56,630 nt of DNA from Pseudideonella sakaiensis (GCF_001293525.1 NZ_BBYR01000028.1:1-56630); one strand, 5' to 3'; positions 1 to 13,008 are shown, counted from the first letter of the stretch. Numbers and translations: made by a program. The notes: generated by a model from the letters alone, not told the origin.

Positions 1-660
<660 letters not shown>

Positions 661-769
661 CGCGGCGGCTCGCTGCGTCAGGAGGGGGAAAAAGGCTGGA
701 GGGACCGGACGCGGGCCCGCGCGGGCCGCGAGGCGCCCACGGCGGGTCCGCCGCGGCCGGGGGGGTGCG

Positions 770-2611
770 TCATGGCGTCCTCCGCGGGGCGGCAGGGCGA
801 GCGAGCAGCCGGGGCTCGTCGACGCCGGTGGCGCGGTTCAGCGCCATCGCGGTCAGCGGGCCTGCTCGGCCGTCGGGTGCCAGGCCCTGCGCGGCCTGGA
901 AGGCGGCCAGCCGGGCCGGGCGCTCGCCGGCCCCGGCCGCGGCCCCGGCGGCGTCGGCCGCGCCGCTCGCAGCGCCCTCGCCGGCGGCCGCGGTCCACAG
1001 CGCGAGGCGCGCCGCGAGGCGCTCGGCCGGCGACGCGTCGGCCGGCAGCCCCGGCGGCGCGGGCGGCTCGGCGCGCCAGAAGGTGGCGAAGTCGCCGCGC
1101 CAGCCCGCGGCGGCGAGTGCGGCCGCCGGCACCGACCAGGCGCCGCCACCGACCTGCACCGCGACGCGGTCGCCGGCCAGGCCGACCAGCAGCAGCGGCC
1201 GGCCCGGCCCCGCACCCGGTGGCGCGCCGGGCGCGGCCCCGTCGCGCAGCCACAGCAGCGCCGGCCGGTCGAGCTGGCGCAGCTGGTCGAGGCCGCCGCT
1301 GCCGCGGTAGCAGCCGAGGCCGGCCGCGGGCGCGGCGGCGCAGCCGTCGCCGGGGCCCAGCCGCGCCCCCCAGCGCGCGGCCAGCGCCTGCCACCCCGCC
1401 GCCTCGTCGCCGCCTTCCGCCGCGAGCCGCGCACGCAGGCCGGCCGCCGACAGCGCGGGCCGCTCGCCGGGGCGCACGGCCGCGGCCGACCCTGCACCGC
1501 CCTCGGCCCCGGCCCCGGCCCCGGCCCCGACTCCAGCCCCAGCCCCAGCCCCAGCCTCGGCCGCCAGCGTGTCGGCGACGCCTCCGGCCGGCCCCTCCGC
1601 CATCGGCTGCGACGCGGCCGCGCCGGCAGCGAGCGCGGACGCGCCCCCCGCCGGCACGCCGGCCGGGCCAGTGCCGCGCAGCAGCCCGCCCAGCCCCGCA
1701 CCGACCGCGCCGGCCAGCAGCAGCGCGCCACCGAGCACCGGCAGCGGGTGGCGTGCGGCCAGCGCGCGCAGCGCCGCGACGCGGCCCGGCGGGGCCGCGC
1801 GGCCCGCGACTTCGCGCGCGGCCTGCTCCAGCGTCGCCGCGTCGACGGCCGCCAGGCCCTGGGCATAGGCGCCGAGCAGCGCCCGGTCGCACAGCAGGTT
1901 GATGCGCCGCGGCACGCCGCCGCTGAGCCGGTGGATGCGGCGCAGCCGGGCCGGCGGCAGCGGGCTGGGCCCGCGCAGCCCGGCCACCGACAGGCGGTGC
2001 TGCAGGTAGCGCGCGGTGTCCGCCTCGTCGAGCGGGCCGAGGTGGTGGCGTGCGATCACCCGCTGCGCCAGCTGCTCGAGCGCCGGCTGGGCGAGCAGCT
2101 CGCGCAGCTCGGGCTGGCCCACCAGGATGATCTGCAGCAGCTTGCGCTCGTGCGTCTCGAGGTTGGTCAGCAGGCGCAGCTGCTCGAGCACGTCGGCCGC
2201 GAGCTGCTGGGCTTCGTCGATCAGCAGCACGCAGTGCCGGCCCTGCGCATGCGCGTCGAGCAGGAAGCGGTTCAGCGCGTCGACGTGGGTCTTGACCGTC
2301 GGCACCACGCCCGGCGGCAGCGCGACGCCGAACTCCTCGCACACCGTGGCCAGCAGCTCGAGCACCGCCAGGCGCGGGTTGAAGACATAGGCGACGCGGC
2401 ACTGCGGCGGCACCTGCTCGAGGAAGCCGCGGCAGACGGTGGTCTTGCCGGCACCGATCTCGCCCGTCAGCACCACGAAGCCACCCCCCGCGCCGAGGCC
2501 GTAGAGCAGGTGGGCCAGGGCCTCGCGGTGGTGCTCGCCGAGGTACAGGTAGCGCGGGTCCGGCGCGATCGAGAACGGTTCGTGCTCGAGGCCGAAGTGC
2601 TGCACGTACAT
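770..2611 (-). CDS. gspA: GspA/ExeA-family secretion AAA ATPase with peptidoglycan-binding tail
   Basis: 613 aa. Starts [19 protein letters not shown], the usual ExeA opening. Walker A is GEIGAGKT (residues 50-57) and Walker B is VLLIDEAQ (128-135), forming an AAA_22-type ATPase domain over the first ~270 residues. A hydrophobic segment at about 290-315 would cross the inner membrane. It is followed by Gly-Ala dipeptide repeats (about 350-375) and a C-terminal region with a short peptidoglycan-binding-like motif ([17 protein letters not shown]). In the family it binds peptidoglycan and, with GspB, helps the type II secretin assemble. gspB follows 109 bp downstream. The Gly-Ala tract is encoded by hexamer repeats near 1504-1557, like those in gspB. 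Confidence 0.85.
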   Translation of the reverse strand: MYVQHFGLEHEPFSIAPDPRYLYLGEHHREALAHLLYGLGAGGGFVVLTGEIGAGKTTVCRGFLEQVPPQCRVAYVFNPRLAVLELLATVCEEFGVALPPGVVPTVKTHVDALNRFLLDAHAQGRHCVLLIDEAQQLAADVLEQLRLLTNLETHERKLLQIILVGQPELRELLAQPALEQLAQRVIARHHLGPLDEADTARYLQHRLSVAGLRGPSPLPPARLRRIHRLSGGVPRRINLLCDRALLGAYAQGLAAVDAATLEQAAREVAGRAAPPGRVAALRALAARHPLPVLGGALLLAGAVGAGLGGLLRGTGPAGVPAGGASALAAGAAASQPMAEGPAGGVADTLAAEAGAGAGAGVGAGAGAGAEGGAGSAAAVRPGERPALSAAGLRARLAAEGGDEAAGWQALAARWGARLGPGDGCAAAPAAGLGCYRGSGGLDQLRQLDRPALLWLRDGAAPGAPPGAGPGRPLLLVGLAGDRVAVQVGGGAWSVPAAALAAAGWRGDFATFWRAEPPAPPGLPADASPAERLAARLALWTAAAGEGAASGAADAAGAAAGAGERPARLAAFQAAQGLAPDGRAGPLTAMALNRATGVDEPRLLARPAAPRRTP

Positions 2612-2745
2612 GCCGCGAGGATAGCCGGCGCGCCGCAGCGCCGACGGGGATGCGGCCGGCCGGGGCGGCGGCGGCCGTTGCGGCAGCCGGTTGGTACGAT
2701 CCGGCTCCCACCCTGCCCCGTCGCCCGCCGCCGACCCGCCCGCCG

Positions 2746-3840
2746 ATGTCCCGCGTCTTCAACTTCAGTGCCGGCCCCGCCGCCCTTCCCGAGCCGGTGC
2801 TGCGCCAGGCGGCCGAGGAGATGCTCGACTGGCAGGGCAGCGGCATGTCGGTGATGGAGATGAGCCACCGCGGCCGCGAGTTCATCGGCATCTGCGAGGA
2901 GGCCGAGGCCACGCTGCGCCGGCTGCTCGCGGTGCCGCCGCACTTCCGCATCCTCTTCATGCAGGGCGGCGGGCTGGGCGAGAACGCGATCGTGCCGATG
3001 AACCTGTCCGGCGGGGGCGCGGTCGACGTGGTGGTCACCGGCGCGTGGAGCCGCAAGTCGCTGGCGGAGGCCGGCAAGTACGCCGACGCCCGCGCCGCGG
3101 CCGACACGCGCGACGACGGCCACACCTCGCTGCCGCCGCCGGCGCAGTGGCGGCTGCGCGACGGCGCGGCCTACGTGCACGTCTGCTCGAACGAGACCAT
3201 CCACGGCGTGGAGATGGCGACCCTGCCCGACCTGGCCGCGCTCGGCTGCCGCGCGCCGCTGGTGGTGGACTGCTCGTCGCACGTGCTGTCGCGCCCGGTC
3301 GACTGGTCGCGCGTCGGCCTGGCCTTCGCCGGCGCGCAGAAGAACGTCGGCCCGGCCGGGCTGACGCTCGTGTTCGTGCGCGAGGACCTGCTCGGCCGCG
3401 CGCTGGCGATCTGCCCGTCGGCCTTCGACTACCGGCTCGTCGCGGACAACGGCTCGATGTTCAACACGCCGCCGACCTACGGCATCTACGTGGCCGGCCT
3501 GGTGTTCCGCTGGATCGAGGCCGAGGGCGGCGTGGCCGAGATGGACCGCCGCGCCGACGCGCGCGCCGCCCGCGTCTACGGCTGCATCGACGGCAGCGGC
3601 GGCTTCTACGTGAACCGCGTGCAGCGCACGGCGCGCTCGCGCATGAACCTGCCCTTTTTCCTCGCCGACGAGCGGCTGCAGGACGACTTCCTGGCCGGCG
3701 CGAAGGCCGCCGGGCTGGTGCAGCTGAAGGGCCACAAGTCGGTCGGCGGGCTGCGCGCCTCGCTCTACAACGCGATGCCGATGGCCGGCGTCGAGGCCCT
3801 GGTGGACTACCTGGCCGATTTCCAGCGCCGCCGCGGCTGA
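2746..3840 (+). CDS. serC: Phosphoserine aminotransferase
   Basis: 364 aa, normal length for SerC. Transfers an amino group from glutamate to 3-phosphohydroxypyruvate in serine synthesis and also serves pyridoxal phosphate synthesis; a cytosolic PLP enzyme. The start [15 protein letters not shown] matches family N termini, so an in-frame start 96 nt upstream was rejected. The substrate loop HRGREF and the QGGG motif are present. The PLP lysine is K199 in [10 protein letters not shown]. It is followed 41 bp later by ureE on the same strand, so the two may be co-transcribed although unrelated in function. A -10-like TACGAT is at 2695-2700. Confidence 0.95.
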   Translation: MSRVFNFSAGPAALPEPVLRQAAEEMLDWQGSGMSVMEMSHRGREFIGICEEAEATLRRLLAVPPHFRILFMQGGGLGENAIVPMNLSGGGAVDVVVTGAWSRKSLAEAGKYADARAAADTRDDGHTSLPPPAQWRLRDGAAYVHVCSNETIHGVEMATLPDLAALGCRAPLVVDCSSHVLSRPVDWSRVGLAFAGAQKNVGPAGLTLVFVREDLLGRALAICPSAFDYRLVADNGSMFNTPPTYGIYVAGLVFRWIEAEGGVAEMDRRADARAARVYGCIDGSGGFYVNRVQRTARSRMNLPFFLADERLQDDFLAGAKAAGLVQLKGHKSVGGLRASLYNAMPMAGVEALVDYLADFQRRRG

Positions 3841-3881
3841 CCCGCGGCCCGAACGATGTGCCCGACGACCCCGGAGCCTGC

Positions 3882-4677
<796 letters not shown>

Positions 4678-4697
<20 letters not shown>

Positions 4698-5391
4698 GCC
4701 CGGCCGGCCCGGCGGCGCGACGCTGCTGCGGCTGATGTGGCTGGCCTCGCCGGCGCTGCCGGTCGGCGGCTTCAGCTACTCCGAAGGGCTGGAGGCGGCC
4801 GTCGAGTCCGGCCGCGTCGGCGACGAGGCGGCGGCCACGGCCTGGCTGCTGGACCAGATGCACCTGGGCCAGATGCGCTCCGACTGGGCGGTCGCGGCCG
4901 CGGCCCATGCGGCCTGGACGGCCGGCGCGCCGGACGACGCGCGCGCGCTCAACGACTGGGTGCGCACCAGCCGCGAGACCCAGGAGTTCCGGCTGCAGAC
5001 CGAGCAGATGGGCCGCTCGCTGGTCGACTGGCTGCGCAACGGGCCGCAGCCGCAGGACCCGCGCCTCGCGGCGCTGGCCGCCTTCGCGCCCGCGCCCACC
5101 TGGCCGGTCGCCTTCGCGCTGGCCGCGGTGCAGGCCGGCGCGGACGCGCGCGAGGCCCTGCTCGCGCTCGGCTTCGGCTGGGCCGAGAACATGGCCCAGG
5201 CGGCGATGAAGGCCGTGCCGCTCGGCCAGGCCGCCGCGCAGCGCCTGCTCGGCGCGCTGGCCGACGCGCTGCCGGCCGCGGTGGAGCAGGCACTCGCGAC
5301 ACCGCCCGAGCGCCGCCAGGCGCACGCACCGATGCTCGCGCTGCTGTCGGCGCAGCACGAGGTGCAGTACTCGCGGCTGTTCCGGTCCTGA
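4678..5391 (+). CDS. ureF: Urease accessory protein UreF
   Basis: 237 aa, normal UreF length. LLRLMWLASPALPVGGFSYSEGLE is the family hallmark near the N terminus, and the protein ends in the usual QYSRLFRS-type C terminus. UreF sits in the UreDFG GTPase complex and gates nickel/CO2 loading of urease in the cytosol. The ATG at 4678 (MTPPGAEPGRPGG) lies inside the last codons of ureE in another frame, implying translational coupling. The frame is open much further upstream across the His-tail repeats, but that part reads as a Met-Gly repeat and is an artefact. Confidence 0.93.
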
Positions 5392-5437
5392 GGCCGCGGC
5401 CGGAGCGCACGCGGTGATCGGGGCGGGAACCGCCCGC

Positions 5438-5450
5438 CGATAAACTCGCA
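5438..5450 (+). promoter_or_regulatory. Possible -10 region before ureG
   Basis: The 113-bp ureF-ureG gap contains CCGATAAACTCG; TAAACT resembles a sigma-70 -10 box. No convincing -35 is visible. It hints that ureG may also have its own transcript. Confidence 0.25.
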
Positions 5451-5504
5451 CCGAATCCGCCGCGCCACCTCCGGCGACGGCGCGCGCAACCGAAAGCCGC
5501 CCCC

Positions 5505-6167
<663 letters not shown>

Positions 6168-6263
6168 GCGCGCGCCGGATCGGGCGGGCGCCAGCCCCCG
6201 ATGCGCTGCCCGCTGCGCCGCCCGGCGCCCGCACCGACGCGCAGGCGCGCAATCCCGCGCCGT

Positions 6264-6857
6264 TCAGGCGCCGCGCGCCGCCTGCAGTGCCCGGCCGGTG
6301 CGCAGCACGGCGTCGACCACGCGCTGCAGGCCCGCGTCCTGGCGGGCGTCGAGGGTGGCGCCGTCGGCCAGCGCCTTGTCGGCCTGGCCGAGCGCGTAGT
6401 GCTCCGGCACCACCAGCAGGCCGATCGTCGCGCCGAGGAAGCCGCGCAGCGCGCCCAGGCTGCGCAGCCCGCCGAGCGGCCCCGGCGACGCGCTGACCAG
6501 GCCGGCCACCTTGCCCGCCGTCGTGGCCAGGCCCTGCGGCAGGCCGTCGGACGCGGGCACCCGCGACACCCAGTCGAAGGCATTCACCAGCAGCGGCGGC
6601 ACGAAGGCGTTGTACTCGGGCGTCGACACGAAGAGCGCGTCGTGCTCGGCCAGCAGCCGGCGCAGCGCGAGCGCACCGGTCGGCAGGCCGGCCGCCTCGA
6701 GGTCGCCGTGGTAGAGCGGCAGGTCCAGCGCGCCCCAGTCGACCGTCGTCACGGCCGCACCGCCGGCGGCGAGCCGCTCGGCGGCGAACGCCGCGAAGCG
6801 GCGGTTCAGCGAGGCGCGGCGCGCACTGCCGGACATCACGAGCACCTTCAGCGTCAT
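6264..6857 (-). CDS. NADPH-dependent FMN reductase family protein
   Basis: 197 aa. A flavodoxin-like fold is indicated by the N-terminal GSARRASLNRRFA phosphate-binding loop, the STPEYNAFVPPLLVNAFDW motif and SASPGPLGGLRSL, as in ArsH/YieF/chromate-quinone reductases. Such enzymes reduce FMN, quinones or azo dyes with NAD(P)H in the cytosol. Start ATG 6857 with an AGGAG upstream. It lies 83 bp downstream of the pirin gene on the same strand, suggesting a two-gene redox operon divergent from the LysR gene. The natural electron acceptor cannot be told from sequence. Confidence 0.85.
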   Translation of the reverse strand: MTLKVLVMSGSARRASLNRRFAAFAAERLAAGGAAVTTVDWGALDLPLYHGDLEAAGLPTGALALRRLLAEHDALFVSTPEYNAFVPPLLVNAFDWVSRVPASDGLPQGLATTAGKVAGLVSASPGPLGGLRSLGALRGFLGATIGLLVVPEHYALGQADKALADGATLDARQDAGLQRVVDAVLRTGRALQAARGA

Positions 6858-6940
6858 CGGGGTCTCCTTCTCCAGGTCGAGGGTGCGCGGCCGGGGCCGC
6901 GCGCGGGGCGCGGCGCCGTGCCGCGCCCCACGGGCCGCGC

Positions 6941-7642
<702 letters not shown>

Positions 7643-7734
7643 GTCCGTCTCCCGGTGGGGCCGTCGCGTCCATCGCGCGGCGCGCCCGTCGTGGAACGAA
7701 TGGTGGCGCCGCGGGGTCTGCGCGCCATCGCCCG

Positions 7735-7765
7735 GGGCTTGAAGCCCTCGTTCAAATAAGATGAA
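7735..7765. promoter_or_regulatory. LysR-type operator candidates in pirin/lysR divergent promoter
   Basis: Two inverted repeats stand side by side: GGGCTTGAAGCCC (7735-7747) and TTCA-N7-TGAA (7751-7765), the latter of T-N11-A form as expected for LysR regulators. The surrounding AAATAAGAT is the only AT-rich stretch here, fitting a shared promoter. Confidence 0.5.
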
Positions 7766-7789
7766 CATCCGTCCGACGACCGCCCGCCC

Positions 7790-8830
7790 ATGCCGCACCA
7801 CGCCCTGACGCCCGACGCCCTGGTGATGATCGACACCATCGCGCGCACCGGCAGCTTCGCCGCCGCCGCCCGCGAGCTCGGCAAGGTGCCGTCGGCACTC
7901 ACCTACAGCGTGCGCCAGCTGGAGGATGCGCTCGACGTGCTGCTGTTCGACCGCCGCTCGCGCCAGGCCCGCTTCACCGCCGCCGGCGAGGAGCTGCTGC
8001 ACGAGGGCCGCCGGCTGCTGCAGGAGATGGAGGCGGTGTCGAACCGCGTGAAGCGCGTCGCCACCGGCTGGGAGACCCAGCTGACGATCGCGGTGGACGG
8101 CGTGATGTCGCGCATCACGATGTTCGAGCTGTGCGAGGCCTTCTACGCGCTCGGCCCGCCGTCGGCCGCCGGCGGCGCGGCCGACGGCCCGGGCGACCCG
8201 GCCACGCGGCGCGGCCCGGGCACCCGGCTGCGGCTGCGCACCGAGGTGCTCGCGGGCACGCTGGAGGCGCTGATGACCGGCCAGGCCGACCTGGCGATCG
8301 GCGTGGGCCTGCGCGGCGAGCGCTCGCTGCCCCCCGGCGTGCACACCCAGCCGCTGGGCGAGATGCCCTTCGTCTTCGCGGTCGCGCCGCACCACCCGCT
8401 GGCCGGCGCGACCGAGCCGATCCCCGATGCCGAGCTGCTGCGCTACCGCGCGGTGGCGGTGGCCGACTCGGCGCAGCGCCTGGCGCCGATGACCGTCAAC
8501 CTGCTGCCCGGCCAGGACGTGCTGACGGTGCCCAGCACGGCCGCGAAGATCGAGGCGCAGATCCGCTGCCTGGGGGTGGGCCACCTGCCGGAGCCGCTGG
8601 CGCGCGAGCACATCGCCGCCGGCCGCCTCGTCTGCAAGCGCACCGAGCGCCCGCCGCACCGCGCGGTGCTGGGCTATGCCTGGCGCGAGGGCGGCGGCCC
8701 GGGCAACGCCGGGCGGCGCGGGCCGATGGGCCTGGCACTGCGCTGGTGGCTGGACCAGCTCGAGCGCCCGGCGACGCGGCTGGCGCTGCTCGAGCGCCAC
8801 GCCGGGCCGTCGCCGGCCTTCGTCGACTGA
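7790..8830 (+). CDS. LysR family transcriptional regulator
   Basis: 346 aa. N-terminal winged HTH (about residues 6-64: [29 protein letters not shown] then [19 protein letters not shown]), followed by an effector-binding domain with [24 protein letters not shown] ~25-residue Gly/Ala/Pro insertion (about 124-145) sits between the linker helix and the effector domain and makes the protein slightly long. Divergent from the pirin/FMN-reductase pair, which it probably controls together with itself. The effector is unknown. Confidence 0.9.
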   Translation: MPHHALTPDALVMIDTIARTGSFAAAARELGKVPSALTYSVRQLEDALDVLLFDRRSRQARFTAAGEELLHEGRRLLQEMEAVSNRVKRVATGWETQLTIAVDGVMSRITMFELCEAFYALGPPSAAGGAADGPGDPATRRGPGTRLRLRTEVLAGTLEALMTGQADLAIGVGLRGERSLPPGVHTQPLGEMPFVFAVAPHHPLAGATEPIPDAELLRYRAVAVADSAQRLAPMTVNLLPGQDVLTVPSTAAKIEAQIRCLGVGHLPEPLAREHIAAGRLVCKRTERPPHRAVLGYAWREGGGPGNAGRRGPMGLALRWWLDQLERPATRLALLERHAGPSPAFVD

Positions 8831-8840
8831 AGAAGCTGTG

Positions 8841-9767
8841 GTGAACAGCGCGAGCGCCCCGGTCGTCGGCCGCTTCGCGCCCTCGCCCACCGGCCCGCTG
8901 CACGCCGGCTCGCTGGTGGCCGCGCTGGCCAGCTGGCTGGACGTGCGCTCGCGCGGCGGGCGCTGGCTGGTGCGCATCGAGGACGTCGACACGCCGCGCT
9001 GCGTGCCCGGCGCGGACCGCGTGATCCTGGGCCAGCTCGCGGCGCTCGGCCTGCTGCCCGACGCGCCGCCGCGCTGGCAGTCGACGCGCGGCGCGGCCTA
9101 TGCCGACGCGCTGGCGCGGCTCGTCGCGCAGGGCGACGTCTACCGCTGCGACTGCAGCCGCCGCCGCATCGCCGAACACTGGGCCGCGCAGGGCCGCGAC
9201 CCGGCGCGCTTCGCCGCCGCGCCCTACCCCGGCACCTGCCGCGCGCGCAGCGACGTCGACCCGGCGCGGCCGCATGCGCTGCGGCTGCGCTGCGGCACGC
9301 CGCAGGCGCCGCTGTGCATCGCGTGGACCGACCGGCGGCTCGGCCCGCAGGCCCAGGACCTGACGGCCGAGGTCGGCGACATCGTGCTGCGCCGCGCCGA
9401 CGGGCTCTGGGCCTACCAGCTGGCGGTGGTGGTGGACGACGCGGACCAGCGCGTGACCGACGTGGTGCGCGGCGAGGACCTGGCCGACAACACGCCACGC
9501 CAGATCCACCTGCAGCGGCGCCTCGGCCTGCCGACGCCGCGCTACCTGCACACGCCGCTGGTGCTCGGCCCCGACGGGCACAAGCTCTCGAAGCAGAACG
9601 GCGCGCGGGCCGTCGAGCTGCGCGATCCGCTGGCCGCGCTGCGCGCGGCCGGGCAGGTGCTGGGCCTGGCCGTCGACGCGCCGGATGCGGCCAGCTGGCG
9701 CGCCGCGGCCGTGCGCGCCTGGGCCGACGCGGCCGCGCCCGGCGGGCGGTTCGGGCATTGCCGCTAG
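8841..9767 (+). CDS. gluQ: Glutamyl-Q tRNA(Asp) synthetase
   Basis: 308 aa. A truncated glutamyl-tRNA synthetase-like catalytic domain with no anticodon-binding domain, as in GluQ-RS, which glutamylates queuosine in the anticodon of tRNA-Asp. The HIGH-region equivalent is [17 protein letters not shown], the KMSKS equivalent is [11 protein letters not shown], and zinc ligands are seen in RCDCSRRR and the downstream PYPGTCRAR. Start is one of two adjacent GTG codons (8838 or 8841); 8841 is chosen because [14 protein letters not shown] fits family N termini. It begins 10 bp after the lysR stop. Confidence 0.92.
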   Translation: MNSASAPVVGRFAPSPTGPLHAGSLVAALASWLDVRSRGGRWLVRIEDVDTPRCVPGADRVILGQLAALGLLPDAPPRWQSTRGAAYADALARLVAQGDVYRCDCSRRRIAEHWAAQGRDPARFAAAPYPGTCRARSDVDPARPHALRLRCGTPQAPLCIAWTDRRLGPQAQDLTAEVGDIVLRRADGLWAYQLAVVVDDADQRVTDVVRGEDLADNTPRQIHLQRRLGLPTPRYLHTPLVLGPDGHKLSKQNGARAVELRDPLAALRAAGQVLGLAVDAPDAASWRAAAVRAWADAAAPGGRFGHCR

Positions 9768-9847
9768 CATTCGCCCCTCGCCGCGCGACGACGCGCCCCG
9801 CCCGCGGCGGCCCCGGCCGCCGCCACCGACCCCCGAAAGGACCCCCG

Positions 9848-10195
9848 ATGATCACCACCGACTCCGGCCTGCAGTACGAGGACACCGTGCCCGGCAGCGG
9901 CGCCGAGGCCCAGGCCGGCCAGCAGGTGCAGGTGCACTACACCGGCTGGCTGCACGAGGCCGGCAGCCGCGGCGCGAAGTTCGACAGCAGCAAGGACCGC
10001 GGCACGCCGTTCCGCTTCCAGCTCGGCGCCGGCATGGTGATCGGCGGCTGGGACGAGGGCGTGCAGGGCATGAAGGTCGGCGGCACGCGCGTGCTGGTGA
10101 TCCCGCCCGAGCTCGGCTATGGCGCGCGCGGTGCCGGCGGCGTGATCCCGCCGAACGCGACGCTGGAGTTCGAGGTCGAGCTGCTCGGCGTCTGA
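9848..10195 (+). CDS. FKBP-type peptidyl-prolyl cis-trans isomerase
   Basis: 115 aa single FKBP domain: VQVHYTGWL, KFDSSKDRGTPFRFQLGAGMVIGGWDEGVQGMKVGG, and ELGYGARGAGGVIPPNATLEFEVELL are the classic strands and active-site residues. No signal peptide, so a cytosolic proline isomerase. Start ATG 9848 with AAAGGA 8 nt upstream. A -10-like TAGCAT lies in the gluQ-FKBP gap at 9765-9770. Confidence 0.93.
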   Translation: MITTDSGLQYEDTVPGSGAEAQAGQQVQVHYTGWLHEAGSRGAKFDSSKDRGTPFRFQLGAGMVIGGWDEGVQGMKVGGTRVLVIPPELGYGARGAGGVIPPNATLEFEVELLGV

Positions 10196-10247
10196 GCGTG
10201 TGAGCGCACCCGGCGCGGCCGCGTGCCGCGCCCTCCGGGCCCCTGCC

Positions 10248-11258
10248 ATGCCGATCCGCTACGACATCACGCACACCACCACCTACCGCTACCACGAGCC
10301 GGTGCGCTTCGGCGAGCACCGCGTGATGTTCCGCCCGCGCGACAGCCACGACCTGCGGGTGCTGGCCACCGACCTGCGGGTGTCGCCGGACGCGGCGGTG
10401 CGCATGATCCAGGACCCGCATTCGAACTCGATCGCGCTGGTGCAGCCGCTGGCGCCGGCGGACGAGCTGTGCATCGTCTGCCGCTTCACGATCGAGCACG
10501 CGCACACCAACAACCTCGAGCTGCCGCTGGCGCCCTCGGCGGAGCTCTACCCCTTCTCGTACAGCACCGCCGAGCGCTTCGACCTGGAGTGCTACCTGCG
10601 GCCGCACCACGACGACCCGCAGGGCACGCTGACGGCCTGGGCGCGCCAGTTCCTGCGCACCGACGGGCCGACGCGCACGCGCGACCTGCTGGTGCAGATG
10701 AACCAGCACATCCGCGAGCATTTCCGCTACGCCGCGCGCGACGAGGAGGGCACCCAGCCGCCGCTGCAGACGCTGGCGCTGGGCAGCGGCACCTGCCGCG
10801 ACTTCGCGTTGCTGATGATGGAGGCCGGTCGGCGCCTCGGCGTGGCGACGCGCTTCGTCTCGGGCTACCTCTACGACCCGGCGCTCGACCTGCCGCCCGA
10901 CCCCGCGCCGACCGCGGCGGCGGACCCCGGCGCGGCCGCCGAGGGCGCGGCGCCGGACGCCGGCGCGCCCGTCCCGGTGGAGACCGGCAGCCCCGCGCCC
11001 CCGGCCCCCGCGCCCGCGGACGCCCCGGTGCCCACGCTGGGCGCCGGCGCGACCCATGCGTGGATGCAGGCCTACCTGCCCGGCGCCGGCTGGGTGCCCT
11101 TCGACCCGACCAACAACCTGCTCGGCGGCACCCAGCTGATCCGGGTCGGCGTCGCGCGCGACCCGGACCAGGCGGCCCCCGTCGCCGGCAGCTGGTACGG
11201 CGAGCCCCAGGCCTATGCGGGCATGGCCGTCGAGGTGCGTGTCTCGCGGGTGGGCTGA
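10248..11258 (+). CDS. Transglutaminase-like cysteine protease family protein with Pro/Ala insert
   Basis: 336 aa. N-terminal beta-sandwich (YDITHTTTYRYHEPVRFGEHRVMFRPRDSHD) followed by a transglutaminase-core domain with catalytic Cys in GSGTCRDFALLMMEAGR, His in GATHAWMQAYLPGAGWVPFDP and Asp in DPTNN. No signal peptide. About 55 residues of Ala/Pro/Asp-rich low complexity are inserted between the Cys-bearing helix and the His strand, near the active site. Start MPIRYDITH at 10248 is preferred over the frame-open GTG at 10200. These proteins are probably peptidases; the substrate is unknown. Confidence 0.88.
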   Translation: MPIRYDITHTTTYRYHEPVRFGEHRVMFRPRDSHDLRVLATDLRVSPDAAVRMIQDPHSNSIALVQPLAPADELCIVCRFTIEHAHTNNLELPLAPSAELYPFSYSTAERFDLECYLRPHHDDPQGTLTAWARQFLRTDGPTRTRDLLVQMNQHIREHFRYAARDEEGTQPPLQTLALGSGTCRDFALLMMEAGRRLGVATRFVSGYLYDPALDLPPDPAPTAAADPGAAAEGAAPDAGAPVPVETGSPAPPAPAPADAPVPTLGAGATHAWMQAYLPGAGWVPFDPTNNLLGGTQLIRVGVARDPDQAAPVAGSWYGEPQAYAGMAVEVRVSRVG

Positions 11259-11630
11259 CGCGGGGCGGCCGGGGCCCCGTCCTACAGCGGCCCCCGACGC
11301 AGGCCGATGGGCCGGCGCCGCCGGCTGCGCTCCAATGGCGTGCATGAGCTGCCTGCGTTCTCCGGCGCCCGCACAGCCGACCCGGTCGGTGCTGGCGGCG
11401 CGCACGCCCCTCGTCCGCCGCGTTCCGCCTGCAAGCGGCGCGGCGGCGGGGTGCGACTGTAGGACGCGTCCTACGATCCCATGGCGAGCGCGCCGACAAG
11501 GCGCGTCGACGAGCCAGTGAGACACTCCGAACCGGAAACCGCTCGTGCGGCTGCGACGGCCGAATCGGATCGGTATGGAGTCTCTGCGCCCCATCCGGGC
11601 GCGCACGATCGGGCGCCCGCGGCGCAGTCG
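11259..11630. other. Gene-free control region before the single-domain response regulator
   Basis: 372 bp with no convincing gene; an in-frame upstream extension of the regulator frame to 11481 looks non-coding. Contains a half-site GTCCTACAG (11279-11287), the full 18-bp palindrome at 11458-11475, and a weak -10-like TATGGA (about 11574). Confidence 0.6.
11458..11475. promoter_or_regulatory. 18-bp palindromic operator candidate, copy 1
   Basis: TGTAGGACGCGTCCTACG; the inner 16 bp are a perfect palindrome. The same sequence with two changes in the left arm occurs at 13771-13788. It is 156 bp upstream of the receiver-only regulator start. Confidence 0.65.
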
Positions 11631-12011
11631 ATGGCCAAGCTCAAGACCTACATCGTCGAAGACAGCCCGGTGATCCGCGAGAACCTGATCGCCACGCTGG
11701 AGGAACTGGCGCCGGTGGAGGTCGTCGGCACCGCCGAGACGGAAGAGGCGGCGACGCAGTGGCTGATGGCGCACCGCGGCGACGTGGACCTCGTGATCGT
11801 CGACATCTTCCTGAAGAGCGGCTCCGGGCTCGGCGTGCTCGCGGCCGACTGGGGACGCTCCGCGACGCGCGTCGTGGTGCTCAGCAACTACGCGACCGCG
11901 GACATGCGGCGCAAGTGCCTGGACCTCGGCGCCGACCACGTCTTCGACAAGTCCAACGAGATCGACCTGCTGGTCGGCTTCTGCATCAGCAGCGCCGAAG
12001 AGATGCAGTAG
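11631..12011 (+). CDS. Single-domain (receiver-only) response regulator
   Basis: 126 aa, one CheY-like receiver and no output domain. The acidic pair E10-D11, phospho-acceptor D58 (VIVDIFLKSGSG), S85 and K107 (FDKSNE) are present, so it should be phosphorylatable. The start is ATG 11631 (MAKLKTYIVEDSPVIREN). No histidine kinase lies in the window. It is convergent with the polysaccharide deacetylase (7-bp gap). The palindrome upstream is shared with the control region of the LuxR-type regulator at 13.0-13.6 kb, which hints that the two belong to one phosphorelay (inference). Confidence 0.85.
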   Translation: MAKLKTYIVEDSPVIRENLIATLEELAPVEVVGTAETEEAATQWLMAHRGDVDLVIVDIFLKSGSGLGVLAADWGRSATRVVVLSNYATADMRRKCLDLGADHVFDKSNEIDLLVGFCISSAEEMQ

Positions 12012-12018
12012 CCGTCGC

Positions 12019-12933
12019 TCAGCCCGCGGCCTGCGCGCGGGCGTGGTGCCAGATCGCCCCCGGCGTGCACAGCCACACGCGGCCCGCATCGCGGGCCGCC
12101 GCCACCCGCTCGAGCGCCTGGCGCAGGTGGCGCAGCCGGTAGGGCTGGCCCACCAGGTAGGGGTGCAGCGCGATGCCCATCACCAGCGCCGGCGCGCCCG
12201 GCGCGGCGGTCTGCTCGAGCATCTCGTCGAGCTGGTCCGTGATCATGCGGGCGAAGTCGCGGCCGTCCATCGCACGCGCGACGATCATCGGGATGTCGTT
12301 CAGCTCCTGCGGGTAGGGCACGGCCCAGAGCGGGAGCCCGCTGCGCGTGCGCATCGGCAGCGGCTGGTCGTCGTGGCACCAGTTCAGCGTGTAGCCGTAG
12401 CCGGTCTCGGCCAGCAGGTCGGGCGTGACGCGGCTCTCCGAGATCCACGGCGACAGCCAGCCGTCCGGCGCGCGGCCGCTCTCCCGCTGCATGCGTTCGC
12501 GGCAGGCCAGCAGCAGCGCCCGCTCCTCCCCCTCGGCCAGCACGCCCTGGCGTTCGGCGTTGGTGTGCCCATGGCCGACCAGCTCGTCGCCGCGCGCGAC
12601 GCAGGCCGCGACCAGCTCGGGGCAGTGGTCGTAGAGCGCGGTGTTGACCAGCGCCGCGGCCGGCAGGCCGAGCCGGTCGAAGGTCTCGAGGCAGCGCCAC
12701 GCGCCGACGCGGTTGCCGTACTCGCGCCACGCGTGGTTCAGCACGTCCGGCGCCGGGCTGGCCGGCCCGATGCCGGCGCCCAGGCCCTCGCCGAAGGCGA
12801 AGTGCTCGAGGTTGAAGCCGAGGTAGACGGCCAGGCCCACGCCACCGGGCCAGCGCCAGGCCGGGCGGCGCGTGATCGGCAGGTAGTCGAAGCGGCCGTG
12901 GTCGGGCAGCCGGCCGGGGTACTGCAGAGGCAT
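12019..12933 (-). CDS. Polysaccharide deacetylase family protein
   Basis: 304 aa. NodB-like TIM-barrel family close to the PuuE/allantoinase-type subgroup: an N-terminal RFDYLPITRRP segment, GHGHTNAE as the metal-binding His-x-His motif, and LSPWISESRVTPDLLAETGY. No signal peptide, so cytosolic. The subgroup includes enzymes acting on purine-degradation intermediates (OHCU/allantoin-type) as well as N-deacetylases, so the substrate is uncertain. Lies between two response-regulator genes and runs opposite to the first. Confidence 0.82.
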   Translation of the reverse strand: MPLQYPGRLPDHGRFDYLPITRRPAWRWPGGVGLAVYLGFNLEHFAFGEGLGAGIGPASPAPDVLNHAWREYGNRVGAWRCLETFDRLGLPAAALVNTALYDHCPELVAACVARGDELVGHGHTNAERQGVLAEGEERALLLACRERMQRESGRAPDGWLSPWISESRVTPDLLAETGYGYTLNWCHDDQPLPMRTRSGLPLWAVPYPQELNDIPMIVARAMDGRDFARMITDQLDEMLEQTAAPGAPALVMGIALHPYLVGQPYRLRHLRQALERVAAARDAGRVWLCTPGAIWHHARAQAAG

Positions 12934-13008
12934 CTGGCGAGAGGGCGACGGGGCGCGGGGCCCCGGGTCAGGCGATCACGTCGACGTTGGAGCAGCGGCG
13001 CCGCGGCC

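Noticed and set aside
678-3125. Long leftward frame (815 codons) overlapping gspA and serC
   Set aside because: Shadow frame; the same DNA encodes motif-bearing GspA on that strand in another frame and SerC on the other strand.
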